A stretch of DNA of 39,437 nt from Nostoc sp. JL34 (GTDB lineage Bacteria; Cyanobacteriota; Cyanobacteriia; Cyanobacteriales; Nostocaceae). Location of the stretch: the NCBI RefSeq assembly GCF_017114945.1, contig NZ_JABXKQ010000146.1, positions 1 through 39,437 of the forward strand, written 5' to 3'. Under the pieces are notes generated by a model. It saw only the letters and a list, made by a program, of their open reading frames with translations, made no database searches and was not told where the DNA came from. Of the stretch, positions 1 through 8,435 are shown piece after piece. A program made the position numbers and the translations under genes. Every line of letters begins with the position of its first letter. Position 1 is the first letter of the stretch.

Positions 1-118
1 GACCTGAATCACAGAGCAGCGTTCGCCAACCTGTCGAAACCGTGACGGACCCATGCGCTTCATACTTCAATTATAATACGCGATTGTTGAAATGTGTTAA
101 TGGACAAAAATTTCTGCT

Positions 119-310
119 TTATGCAAGTGCTGCTGAGAAACACAGGGTGTCTTCATAGGAACTTGGCTGGAGATCATCAATATAGTTGGTATACACGGTG
201 ATGTCTTTGTAGCCGTTTTCCCGTAAAGACATAATAAATTCATCACGTCCAAACCAATGTAGGGAAAGTTTACTAAAATAGCCAATTGCTAATCTTAAAA
301 TAATTAGCAA
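119..310 (-). pseudogene. Short ORF, possible remnant of a larger protein's C-terminus
   Basis: A 63-codon open frame lies just beyond the end of the atp operon. The part from HWFGRDEFIMSLRENGY to the end (a CFSA motif near the stop) reads like genuine protein, with charged and aromatic residues in a natural mix and a style reminiscent of the C-terminal ends of class I SAM methyltransferases. The first ~17 residues are hydrophobic and are encoded by one arm of the atp terminator hairpin, so the start is unlikely to be original. I infer a truncated leftover of a longer gene, but cannot name the family with confidence. It could also be a chance ORF. Confidence 0.3.
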
Positions 311-318
311 TTGGCTAT
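278..318 (-). terminator. Intrinsic terminator of the atp operon
   Basis: Two perfectly complementary 16-nt arms (278-293 and 303-318, core TAGCCAATTGCTAAT) surround a 9-nt loop. On the minus strand the hairpin is followed by TTTTAG. It sits about 40 bp after the gamma-subunit stop codon, the expected place for the end of the atp transcript. Confidence 0.75.
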
Positions 319-356
319 ATATTACAACGCACTACAAATAAATAATTAGCTATACC

Positions 357-1304
357 CTAAGTTAGTGCTTCAGCACCACCTACAACCTCAAGGAGTTCTT
401 GAGTAATTGCAGCTTGTCGGGCTTTGTTGTAAGACAGGGTGAGGGTGTTAATTAGTTCACCAGCATTTTCACTGGCATTACTCATGGCTGTCATCCGCGC
501 TGCTAGTTCACTAGCCGCAGATTCTTGTAGCGCCCGCAATAGCTGGTTACTCAAATACAGGGGCAACAAAGAATCGAGAATCTGCACTGGATCTTGCTCG
601 AAGATCATGTCAGGAGCTAAGGCGCGGGCTTGGCTAGCCACTTTTTCCCGTTCAACTTCAAACTTACCGCCACGAGTTGTCAAGCGGAAGACTTCATCAT
701 CGGCTGCTTCTAGACCTTGTGGATCAAGAGGCAGTAGGGTTTGGATCACAGGACGGGAGCTAACTAAGGAAAGGAATCTGGTATAGATCAATTCGATGCG
801 GTCAACTTCTTCCGAAAGGAACAAGGAAAGTAGTTGATCGGCAATCTGATTAGCTTCTGCTGCGGTGGGAATTTGCTCTAAGCCGCTGTAAGTAGCATCA
901 ATTGGCTGATCGCGGCGTTGAAAGTACTGTGTAGCTTTGCGCCCAACGATCACAAATTGATAGTTTAAACCTTCTGCCTGGATTTCTTTGGCGCGGTTTT
1001 CTGCACGACGGATAACGTTATTATTGTAGCCGCCGCATAGACCGCGATCGCCTGAAATAACCAACAACCCAACTGACTTAACTTGGCGTTTTTTCAGTAG
1101 TGGTAGGTTTGCTTCTTCAAAGCGCAGACGGCTTTGCAAACCATATAATACTTGTGCCAAGCGATCGGCAAAGGGGCGAGTTGCTAGCACTTGTTCTTGC
1201 GCCCGACGCACTCTAGCCGCAGCTACGAGACGCATGGCTTCTGTGATTTTTTTGGTGTTTTTGACCGACTGAATGCGATCGCGTATTGCTTTTAGATTGG
1301 CCAT
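357..1304 (-). CDS. atpC: F1F0 ATP synthase subunit gamma
   Basis: This is the central rotor shaft of F1, called atpC in cyanobacteria and chloroplasts and atpG in other bacteria. The product is 315 residues, the cyanobacterial/chloroplast length, longer than the ~290 of most bacteria because of the extra regulatory insert in the middle (around residues 195-235 here). The N-terminus (MANLKAIRDRIQSVKNTKKI) and the C-terminal stretch around SYNKARQAAITQEL are the conserved coiled-coil ends that enter the alpha/beta ring. The insert shows no cysteine pair, so the redox switch of plant chloroplasts is absent, as is usual in cyanobacteria. It is the last gene of the operon. Confidence 0.98.
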   Translation of the reverse strand: MANLKAIRDRIQSVKNTKKITEAMRLVAAARVRRAQEQVLATRPFADRLAQVLYGLQSRLRFEEANLPLLKKRQVKSVGLLVISGDRGLCGGYNNNVIRRAENRAKEIQAEGLNYQFVIVGRKATQYFQRRDQPIDATYSGLEQIPTAAEANQIADQLLSLFLSEEVDRIELIYTRFLSLVSSRPVIQTLLPLDPQGLEAADDEVFRLTTRGGKFEVEREKVASQARALAPDMIFEQDPVQILDSLLPLYLSNQLLRALQESAASELAARMTAMSNASENAGELINTLTLSYNKARQAAITQELLEVVGGAEALT

Positions 1305-1317
1305 ATTTTTTTCCTTA

Positions 1318-1398
1318 GTAGTTAGTCATTTGTCCTTTGTTATTAGTCAGTAGTCATTAGTTCTGTACCAATGACCAATGACCAATGACTAATGACTA
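1318..1398. repeat. Heptamer short tandem repeats between atpA and atpC
   Basis: The gap is built mostly of degenerate 7-mers of the TAGTCAT / ATGACCA kind, including back-to-back copies of ATGACCA and ATGACTA at about 1370-1397. This is the short tandemly repeated repetitive (STRR) sequence type common in Nostoc-group genomes. It fills almost the whole space between the two genes. Confidence 0.7.
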
Positions 1399-1399
1399 A

Positions 1400-2920
1400 T
1401 TACGCTGTAGCTTTGAAGGTCTTCTTGTATTCGGTAAGCGCTTCCTTCAAAGCAGCTTCTTCTGCGTCACCTAGTGCTTTAGATGCTTGTACTCCTTGGG
1501 CATACTGGGTCTTGCCAGTCTTTAAGTACTCACGTAGACCAGCAGTGAAGGTGGTTACTTGATTTACAGGTACATCATCTAAATAACCATTAATACCAGC
1601 GTATAAAATTGCTACTTGCTCGTATACCGAGAGTGGGGAATTTTGTGGCTGCTTGAGGAGTTCGCGCAACCGTTGACCCCTTGCCAACTGGTCTTGAGTG
1701 GCTTTATCTAAGTCAGAAGCAAATTGTGCGAAGGCTTGCAGGTCGTCAAATTGGGCTAGTTCCAATTTGATCTTACCGGCAACTTTTTTCATTGCCTTGG
1801 TTTGAGCGGCAGAACCCACGCGGGATACTGAAATACCGGGGTTAACAGCGGGACGGATACCAGCGTTAAACAAGTCAGAAGACAGGAATATCTGACCATC
1901 GGTAATAGAAATTACGTTGGTGGGGATGTATGCTGAAACGTCACCAGCTTGGGTTTCGATAATTGGTAGGGCGGTCATACTGCCTTTACCTAATTCGTCA
2001 CTCAGCTTTGCGGCTCTTTCTAACAAGCGGGAGTGAATGTAGAATACATCTCCAGGATAAGCTTCGCGTCCTGGTGGACGACGCAGCAGTAGGGACATTT
2101 GGCGATAAGCTTGGGCTTGCTTGGAAAGGTCATCATAAATTACCAGGGTAGCTTTGCCTTTGTACATAAAGTACTCGGCAATAGTTGCGCCTGTGTAAGG
2201 AGCTAGGTATTGTAGGGTTGCTGGTTCACTGGCGCTAGCAAAGACGACGACGGTGTAATCCATTGCGCCTTTTTCTTGCAATGTTTGCACCACGTTAGCA
2301 ACTGTGGAAGCCTTTTGACCGATCGCAACGTAGACACAAACTACATCTTCTTCTTTTTGGTTGATGATGGTGTCGATCGCGATCGCAGTTTTACCGGTTT
2401 GGCGATCGCCAATAATCAATTCCCGCTGACCACGACCGATAGGAATCATTGAGTCAATAGCTGTAATACCCGTTTGCATGGGTTCGTGTACAGACCGACG
2501 GGCAATGATACCTGGTGCAGGAGATTCAATCAAACGGCTTTCTGAGGACTTGATGTCTCCCTTACCATCGATGGGAAGACCCAAAGCGTTTACAACTCGT
2601 CCAATTAAAGCTTCTCCTACGGGTACTTGGGCAATTCTACCAGTGGCAGTTACAGAACTACCTTCTTGAATTTCCAGCCCTTCACCCATCAGCACCGCGC
2701 CCACGTTGTCTTCTTCTAAGTTTTGGGCGATGCCTATTGTGCCATCTTCAAATTCCAAAAGTTCCCCAGACATAGCCTTTTCCAGACCATAAATCCGGGC
2801 AATACCGTCACCAACTTGGAGAACCGTACCAACGTTAGCAACTTTGACCTCTTGATCGTATTGCTCGATTTGTTGTTGGATAATGCTGCTAATTTCGTCA
2901 GGTCTAATTGATATGCTCAT
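1400..2920 (-). CDS. atpA: F1F0 ATP synthase subunit alpha
   Basis: Non-catalytic nucleotide-binding subunit of F1, 506 residues, standard length. The P-loop GDRQTGKTAIAIDTI is visible near residue 170, followed by the conserved AIGQKASTVA segment and, further on, the RRPPGREAYPGDVFY segment and the PAVNPGISVSRVGSAAQ segment that carries the arginine finger. The N-terminal ISSIIQQQIEQYD segment is the part that binds delta. It stands between delta (upstream) and gamma (downstream), separated from both by repeat-filled gaps of about 95 and 154 bp rather than by the tight junctions seen elsewhere in the operon. Confidence 0.99.
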   Translation of the reverse strand: MSISIRPDEISSIIQQQIEQYDQEVKVANVGTVLQVGDGIARIYGLEKAMSGELLEFEDGTIGIAQNLEEDNVGAVLMGEGLEIQEGSSVTATGRIAQVPVGEALIGRVVNALGLPIDGKGDIKSSESRLIESPAPGIIARRSVHEPMQTGITAIDSMIPIGRGQRELIIGDRQTGKTAIAIDTIINQKEEDVVCVYVAIGQKASTVANVVQTLQEKGAMDYTVVVFASASEPATLQYLAPYTGATIAEYFMYKGKATLVIYDDLSKQAQAYRQMSLLLRRPPGREAYPGDVFYIHSRLLERAAKLSDELGKGSMTALPIIETQAGDVSAYIPTNVISITDGQIFLSSDLFNAGIRPAVNPGISVSRVGSAAQTKAMKKVAGKIKLELAQFDDLQAFAQFASDLDKATQDQLARGQRLRELLKQPQNSPLSVYEQVAILYAGINGYLDDVPVNQVTTFTAGLREYLKTGKTQYAQGVQASKALGDAEEAALKEALTEYKKTFKATA

Positions 2921-2955
2921 GTGTCTATCTTGTTTGCTTTCGAGACGGAAGTAAA

Positions 2956-3067
2956 AGGGACTGGGGATTAGGGACTGGGGATTAGGGACTGGGGATTAGG
3001 GATGTAAAGAATTTATGACTATAATCTTTTTCCTAGTCCCCAGTACCCAGCCCCCAGTCCCCAGTCC
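2956..3067. repeat. 14-mer tandem repeat with inverted copy between atpH and atpA
   Basis: Three perfect head-to-tail copies of GGGACTGGGGATTA (2956-2997) are followed, after an AT-rich stretch, by a block of CCCCAGT-type units on the opposite strand (about 3033-3067). The two blocks are roughly complementary, so the transcript between delta and alpha could fold into a long GC-rich stem. Confidence 0.75.
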
Positions 3068-3074
3068 CAATTTT

Positions 3075-3629
3075 CTAACTATTAGTTAAGCGCAATGAAA
3101 GGCGGCGTAACTGACCCCGGATACTAGCGTCAATTACCTGCGAACCTACTTTAATGATCACACCACCAATTAACTCGCTGTCTACCCTGGTTTCTAGTTC
3201 TACCTGGCGAGCATTGGAGATGGCGATGACCTTTTGGATGATTGCCTGCTGTTGAGCTTCTGTGAGGGGAACGGCTGAAATTACTTCCGCTAATACGGTT
3301 TGATTCAGCTGCCGCAACAGCGCTAGATACTGTTGAAAAATATCTTCCAAGAATGCAATGCGCCGCTTATCTACCAGTATCAGCAAAAAATTGCGTAAGT
3401 AGGGATTAGAACCTTCACCGAGTATTTGTTTGATGAGAGCTTTTTTGTTCTCAGACTGAATAAACGGGTTGCTGAAGAAGTTGTGTAGCTGTTTGTCTGC
3501 CCTGAGCAGTCCCAGGAAAGTCCGCGCATCTTCCCCAAACTCTTCAGTCAAGTTTTTCGATTGTGCTATTGACAAAAGTGCCTGTGCGTAAGGTTGGGCT
3601 ACTTCGGCTGAAGCTACCTGACTTGTCAT
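3075..3629 (-). CDS. atpH: F1F0 ATP synthase subunit delta
   Basis: Peripheral stalk cap joining the b/b' pair to the top of F1; called atpD in older cyanobacterial papers. It has 184 residues, with the N-terminal helical domain (AQPYAQALLSIAQ, then FFSNPFI) and the C-terminal hallmark around SELIGGVIIKVGSQVIDASI close to the end, followed by RGQLRRL. Its start codon overlaps the stop of the b-subunit gene by 4 bp (ATGA type), so translational coupling is likely. Confidence 0.97.
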   Translation of the reverse strand: MTSQVASAEVAQPYAQALLSIAQSKNLTEEFGEDARTFLGLLRADKQLHNFFSNPFIQSENKKALIKQILGEGSNPYLRNFLLILVDKRRIAFLEDIFQQYLALLRQLNQTVLAEVISAVPLTEAQQQAIIQKVIAISNARQVELETRVDSELIGGVIIKVGSQVIDASIRGQLRRLSLRLTNS

Positions 3630-4198
3630 ACATTGCCTCCCAGTTGTGCGATGCTGCGGTCAATTAAACCTTGTTGAGCATCATCGGCAATCCCGCTTTT
3701 GAGTTGCGATTCGACTTTTTGCAATGCTAGTGTAGCAACTCGTTGCCGCAGTTGAGCGATCGCTCGATCAGTTTCACTGTTTAAATCTGCTGCTGCTGTT
3801 TGTTTTAAGCGTTCTACGTCTTGCACTGCCTTCGCTAACAAGGCTTCTTTCGCTTTTTGAGCGTTTTCTGTGGCAGATTGGCGGATGCGTTCTGCCTCTG
3901 CCTGAGATTGCTTCAATTGCTCTTGCGCTTGGGAAAGGGCAGTCTTTGCCTCTTTTAAGCGCCCTTCTGCTTCCTGAATTGCAGTGGCAATATTGGATTG
4001 TCGCTCGTTCAGGATATTGCTTAAAACCTTACGTCCGAAGTAGAATAGTATGCCAATCAGAATCGCTAGATTAATCAGATTGGTTTCAAAAATGTCTAGG
4101 TTTAGACCGAAACCACCTTCTGCTGCGCCTTCTGCCAATTCAGAGTGAACAGCGTTCGCTTCTGCGGCAAGTAATAAGAATGTCCCCATGATACCCAT
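3626..4198 (-). CDS. atpF: F1F0 ATP synthase subunit b
   Basis: Membrane-anchored peripheral stalk subunit, 190 residues. One transmembrane helix (about residues 40-58, NLAILIGILFYFG) is followed by a long charged coiled coil rich in Ala, Glu, Lys and Gln. A Met at codon 4 (position 4189) begins MGTFLLLAAEA and is an equally good start; neither has a clear ribosome site. It pairs with the shorter b' subunit encoded just upstream, a duplication characteristic of photosynthetic bacteria and chloroplasts. Confidence 0.96.
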   Translation of the reverse strand: MGIMGTFLLLAAEANAVHSELAEGAAEGGFGLNLDIFETNLINLAILIGILFYFGRKVLSNILNERQSNIATAIQEAEGRLKEAKTALSQAQEQLKQSQAEAERIRQSATENAQKAKEALLAKAVQDVERLKQTAAADLNSETDRAIAQLRQRVATLALQKVESQLKSGIADDAQQGLIDRSIAQLGGNV

Positions 4199-4363
4199 TT
4201 ACAAGTGCGCTGCTCGCTTGCTAATACGTTGTATTTTCCCAAGGGAAGGAAATTTAAGTATCTTTCCCCAGAAGGGAAAAAGTGCCTTTTTTGACACTTA
4301 ATTAAGCGCTCTGGACTAGGGGCCAGTTGCGCGTATGCTTTACACAGAACCAATCTCGTTAGC

Positions 4364-4795
4364 TTATCTAACTGGAGTTGGCCCCAATAGTTTTTCTAGA
4401 ATCTGCCTACTTAGAGCATCAACTTGTTGCTCTAAGGTGCTAAAGGCTGCTTGCTTTTGTTGTTCGATTTCAACAGAAGCTTGTTCTCGTTGAGACTGAG
4501 CTTCTTTTTGGGCTTCAGCGATTTTTTCGGCAGTAATTTTCTTAGCTTCAAGTTGAGCGGCTTCTACGGTAGCTTGCGATTGTCTGCGAGCGTCTGCGAG
4601 TTGCTGCTCATATTCGGTAGCCAAGCGCTCGGCTTTAGCCAAGCTCTCCCGCGCCTCAAGGGTATTAGTTCGGATATAATTATCGCGATCGTCTAGTACC
4701 TTGGTCAGTGGCTTATAGAAAATTGCATTCAACAAAGCTGCTAATAGCAGGAATTGCAATGCCATGAAGGGCAAGGTAGCATCGAAATCAAACAT
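4364..4795 (-). CDS. atpG: F1F0 ATP synthase subunit b'
   Basis: Second, diverged b-type stalk subunit (atpG or atpF2 in cyanobacteria), 143 residues. It begins MFDFDATLPFMALQFLLLAA, a single N-terminal membrane helix, then FYKPLTKVLDDRDNYI and a coiled coil of ~95 residues with little hydrophobic content. It forms a heterodimer with the b subunit. A 165-bp gap separates it from atpF, and its neighbour upstream is the c-ring gene. Confidence 0.96.
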   Translation of the reverse strand: MFDFDATLPFMALQFLLLAALLNAIFYKPLTKVLDDRDNYIRTNTLEARESLAKAERLATEYEQQLADARRQSQATVEAAQLEAKKITAEKIAEAQKEAQSQREQASVEIEQQKQAAFSTLEQQVDALSRQILEKLLGPTPVR

Positions 4796-4976
4796 TTGTC
4801 TCCTCTTTGGCTGGAGTAGCAGTTTTCATGGCTAGCAACGTCATCCAACCTTTCATATTTTAGAGACCCATAGCCAACAAGGGTCAACGGAACATTAAAA
4901 CTATTAAGATACCCAAAATATTTTGATTGTAGAGGCGTGATAATTCACGTCTCCACACTCACAAAATTTTCAGGTC

Positions 4977-5222
4977 TTATGCGAAGGGGTTAGCAAACAG
5001 CAATACCAAGGCAATTACTAGACCATAGATAGTCAAAGATTCCATGAATGCCAAGGTTAATAGCAGAGTACCGCGAATTTTTCCTTCTGCTTCAGGTTGA
5101 CGAGCAATACCTTCTACTGCTTGTCCAGCAGCGTTTCCTTGACCGATACCAGGGCCAATTGCAGCTAAACCAATCGCTAAAGCAGCAGCGAGAACTGAAG
5201 CAGCCTGAACTAATGGATCCAT
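4977..5222 (-). CDS. atpE: F1F0 ATP synthase subunit c (proteolipid ring)
   Basis: Rotor ring subunit of 81 residues forming a two-helix hairpin (atpH in the older cyanobacterial naming). The first helix carries the glycine-rich [12 protein letters not shown], the polar loop is [11 protein letters not shown], and the second helix holds the proton-binding glutamate in [13 protein letters not shown] start it at the ATG at 5222 ([20 protein letters not shown]), which has AGGAAA about 6 nt upstream. The frame stays open to 5291, but the extra 23 residues do not belong to the family. Confidence 0.98.
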
Positions 5223-5373
5223 GTTGATTTTCCTTGCTTTGATTACAAAACTAACAGACATTACGTTAACGACTAGAAACGTGGTTTTCACGCTGCACTC
5301 GCTTCTTTGAAATCGCGCTTTGCGATGTTTTGAGCGAATATGCTCTTCTTGACTGTGCTATCAACTGAGAAGT

Positions 5374-6135
5374 TTAATGCTCCTCATGTTCTTCTCCTCC
5401 ATGCCCCTCCATTGCCTCATGAATGTATGCTCCGGCTAGGGTGGCAAAAACCAGGGCTTGAATGGCACTGGTAAATAAACCCAAGGCCATTACAGGCAGA
5501 GGTACAAATAGAGGAACTAGCAGCACCAATACCGCTACTACCAACTCATCCGCCAAAATATTACCAAATAGCCGGAAGCTTAGGGAGAGGGGTTTGGTGA
5601 AATCTTCTAGAATTGCGATCGGCAACAAAACAGGTGTTGGCTCTATATATTTCTTAAAGTAGCCTAAACCCCGTTTGCTAAAACCTGCGTAAAAGTACGC
5701 CAAGGAGGTTAGCAATGCCAATGCAACAGTCGTATTGATGTCATTGGTGGGAGCTGCCAATTCGCCTGAAGGTAGCTTGATGAGCTTCCAGGGAATTAGC
5801 GCACCTGACCAGTTCGATACGAAAATAAACAAGAACAATGTGCCAATAAATGGCACCCAAGGGCGGTACTCTTTCTCACCAAGTTGGTTTTTGGCCAAAT
5901 CACGAATAAATTCTAGGGCGTATTCCATCAAATTCTGGATGCCCTTGGGAATTCTCTGTGCATTTCGAGTAGCAGCTATTGAAGCCACTACTAGAATACT
6001 AATCACAAACCATGAGGTGAGAAAAACTTGCCCATGAATTTTAAGATTGCCCAACTGCCAGTAGAAATGATGTCCTACTTCTAATTCGGCGAGGGGAAAA
6101 GAATTAAAGGCGTTTAAGACACTAAGCATTTGCAT
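5374..6135 (-). CDS. atpB: F1F0 ATP synthase subunit a
   Basis: Stator subunit carrying the proton half-channels (atpI in cyanobacterial and chloroplast naming), 253 residues, five to six membrane helices. The helix containing the essential arginine is seen in [20 protein letters not shown], and the last helix in [20 protein letters not shown]. The C-terminus is rich in His and Glu ([10 protein letters not shown]), typical of cyanobacterial versions. A second Met at codon 3 (6129) is the more family-like start (MLSVLNAF). Confidence 0.98.
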
Positions 6136-6195
6136 TCTTCAAGCATTTTCCCCAACGAGCGAGGATGGGATTACTATCTTTGTGAGCCTGACTTT

Positions 6196-6675
6196 TTAAG
6201 AATCAGGAATGAACGCAATTTGCACCATATAGACGAAGAGCGTGGCTTTGTAAGTTAGAAATCCCAAAAAAATGGGCAAAATCTGTAGCTCACGCCATTG
6301 AGTTGCCACGATCATCACTCCCATAAACAGAGCAAAACGAGTTTTGCTCAGACTGGTTTTTTCACTACCAAGCTGCTCAACATCTCTAGCCAACATTTTT
6401 AAGTAAACCACACCTGTACACGCCCCAATTAAATAATTTAGGGCAATGTTTAAGGAATAAAAAATCCACACAGAGATAAAAATAACCCCCGTCAAGACAA
6501 GCGTGATTACCAACAATCGCTGGAAGAGTTGATAGAACTCTTGCATGGAGTTACCTGATTCTGTGTCTTCAGAACCAGTTTTAGCATCTTGTTGCGTTGT
6601 CGGAGTGGGCGCAATTGATTCGTCAGACAAGCTCACGGGACTTGAAACCAGTACAGTTAAATATGATGACTGCAC
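6196..6675 (-). CDS. atp1: ATP synthase operon protein Atp1 (AtpI-type)
   Basis: First gene of the operon, 159 residues, GTG start. The N-terminal ~45 residues are polar and low in complexity; then come four hydrophobic segments, as expected for AtpI/UncI-type proteins, thought to help c-ring assembly. The four helices are around residues 53-72, 74-92, 110-127 and 131-152. The a-subunit gene follows after 60 bp. The family is poorly conserved in sequence; the identification relies on topology, length and invariable position ahead of subunit a. Confidence 0.88.
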   Translation of the reverse strand: MQSSYLTVLVSSPVSLSDESIAPTPTTQQDAKTGSEDTESGNSMQEFYQLFQRLLVITLVLTGVIFISVWIFYSLNIALNYLIGACTGVVYLKMLARDVEQLGSEKTSLSKTRFALFMGVMIVATQWRELQILPIFLGFLTYKATLFVYMVQIAFIPDS

Positions 6676-6904
6676 ATTCAGTCAGCTGAATCATATCACG
6701 ATGCGGTAACAATACTTTAGGAAAAAACAATTAACTTCTTGTCAACATCAGGGAGTAAGTGCCGACAGACTAAAGCCTACAGCACTTCTACTAAGTTCGT
6801 CGAGGTGGACTTGGTGAAAAAGTAAGGTTTTATAGGATATTCATAAGCTGAGGACAGGCAAGATGCCTGCCCCACAAGAGTCTTGGGTTGAATATACCTC
6901 AGGG

Positions 6905-7000
6905 TTAAATTATCTTGGCAGTCCGCAGACCGAACAGCAAACCTACAGATAAGCCAAAGAATAAACCCAAGAAGACGACATAAGATACAATTGCAAACAT
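6905..7000 (-). CDS. petL: Cytochrome b6f complex subunit PetL (subunit VI)
   Basis: A 31-codon gene encoding a single membrane helix. It starts MFAIVSYVVFLGLF, continues with GLSVGLLFGLR and ends TAKII, matching the pattern of the small PetL subunit of Nostoc-type b6f complexes (one helix, GLLFGLR close to the C-terminus). A GGAG ribosome site stands about 10 nt upstream of the ATG. PetL lies at the periphery of the b6f dimer and stabilises it. The gene lies alone between atp1 (same strand, 229 bp on) and the divergent aroB. Confidence 0.9.
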   Translation of the reverse strand: MFAIVSYVVFLGLFFGLSVGLLFGLRTAKII

Positions 7001-7197
7001 TTATTGCTCTCCAGAATACTTCCTAAATCTATTGAATCATTAGTTGTTGGGCATTGGGTATTGGGCAAAACAGTTCCGAGTTTGGAGTGCTGTTAGCGGT
7101 AACGGGGCATTTAGCTTGTGCTGAGTAAGATTCCCCACTCCCCATTTCCTAGATTGCGATACAATACAGCCCACAAGCGCTTGTTTGGGGTTGGGCA

Positions 7198-8355
7198 ATG
7201 ACTTCTGTAATTAATGTAAATCTACCAGGGCAGTCTTATGAGATTGCGATAACTTCTCTTCTCCTGTCGGAGACGCTGCACGAACGAGACGCTACGCGAG
7301 CGTTGAGCTACGCTAACGCACCTTCGAGTTTAGATCAACTGGGTCAACAGATGGCCAGTCTCAAGCTGGGCAAGAAGGTAATGCTAGTTTCTAATCCGAC
7401 GATTTTTAAGCATTTTGGCGAAAGAGTAATTACATCCCTAAAATCTGCTGGATTTGAAGTTGCTAGCTGCACTCTACCACCTGGTGAACGTTACAAAACC
7501 CTCAATTCCATCCAAAAACTCTACGATGTAGCCTTGGAAAACCGCCTAGAACGTTCTTCTACGATGGTGGCTTTGGGGGGAGGAGTAGTTGGGGATATGA
7601 CTGGCTTTGCAGCCGCAACTTGGTTGCGCGGTATTAATGTTGTCCAAGTGCCTACCTCTTTGTTGGCGATGGTAGATTCAGCAATTGGTGGCAAAACTGG
7701 TGTGAATCATCCCCACGGTAAAAACTTAATTGGGGCATTCCATCAACCGCGTTTGGTTTTGATTGACCCAGATGTGTTAAAAACTCTACCTATGCGTGAG
7801 TTTCGATCAGGGATGGCAGAAGTTATCAAGTACGGTGTGATTTGGGATGCCGAATTGTTTGCCCAGTTGGAAGCAAGTAAACGCCTCGACCAACTCCGCT
7901 ATGTCAAACCTGACCTACTAACAAACATATTAACGCGATCCTGTCAAGCAAAAGCTGATGTTGTTGGCAAAGATGAGAAAGAAGGCGGATTACGCGCAAT
8001 TCTCAACTATGGTCATACCATTGGTCATGCAGTGGAAAGTTTGACTGGTTATCGTTTAGTGAATCACGGTGAAGCGGTGGCTATTGGTATGGTGGCAGCC
8101 GGTCAAATTGCTGTGGATTTAGGATTGTGGCAAAAGGAAGACACAGAACGTCAAAATGCTTTAATTCAAAAAACGGGTTTACCGACTCAGTTACCAGATG
8201 GGGTAGATATTGAAGCAATTATTGAGGCGTTGCAGTTAGATAAGAAAGTCAAAGCCGGGAAAGTGAGGTTTGTTTTACCAACAGAGATTGGTGTAGTAAC
8301 AGTTACCGATGAAGTGCCATCGGATATTATTCGGCAAGTGTTGCGGGGAATGTGA
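7198..8355 (+). CDS. aroB: 3-dehydroquinate synthase with in-frame repeat insertion
   Basis: Second enzyme of the shikimate pathway, converting DAHP to 3-dehydroquinate with NAD and a divalent metal. Clear family motifs: GGGVVGDMTGFAAATWLRG (NAD binding), PTSLLAMVDSAIGGKTGVN, the metal ligands in GHTIGHAVES and NHGEAVAIGM, and KADVVGKDEKEGG. The product is 385 residues, about 23 longer than usual. The excess is accounted for by residues 19-41 (7252-7320), a palindromic repeat read through in frame near the N-terminus. Without it the protein would read straight from SYEIAI to APSSLDQLG. The rest is intact, so the enzyme is probably active. Confidence 0.97.
   Translation: MTSVINVNLPGQSYEIAITSLLLSETLHERDATRALSYANAPSSLDQLGQQMASLKLGKKVMLVSNPTIFKHFGERVITSLKSAGFEVASCTLPPGERYKTLNSIQKLYDVALENRLERSSTMVALGGGVVGDMTGFAAATWLRGINVVQVPTSLLAMVDSAIGGKTGVNHPHGKNLIGAFHQPRLVLIDPDVLKTLPMREFRSGMAEVIKYGVIWDAELFAQLEASKRLDQLRYVKPDLLTNILTRSCQAKADVVGKDEKEGGLRAILNYGHTIGHAVESLTGYRLVNHGEAVAIGMVAAGQIAVDLGLWQKEDTERQNALIQKTGLPTQLPDGVDIEAIIEALQLDKKVKAGKVRFVLPTEIGVVTVTDEVPSDIIRQVLRGM
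7252..7320. repeat. Small palindromic dispersed repeat inserted inside aroB
   Basis: About 69 bp (23 codons exactly) rich in CGCTACGC and GCGTT/AACGC palindromes, unlike the flanking coding sequence. Related motifs (ACGCGTAGCG, TCGCGTAGCGTCTCGTAG) occur in non-coding spots of this window, near 20495 and 32760. This is the style of the small dispersed repeats known from Nostoc/Anabaena genomes. The exact borders are approximate. Confidence 0.75.
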
Positions 8356-8435
8356 ACAATTTGAAGAAGAATTCAAGAGTCAGAATACAAATTAGTTACT
8401 CTGTCCTTCAATTACGAATTACGAATTATTGAGCC

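Noticed and set aside
1..118. Left edge of the window, checked for a gene end or RNA
   Set aside because: No frame with recognisable protein and no tRNA-like fold; the edge is too short to judge.
439..786. 115-codon plus-strand frame opposite the gamma subunit gene
   Set aside because: It is the complement of a well-supported gene (atpC); Ser/Arg/Ala-rich as expected for an antisense shadow.
4102..4353. 83-codon minus-strand frame between b and b' genes
   Set aside because: It overlaps the start of atpF in another frame, has no family likeness, and mostly covers the untranslated gap.
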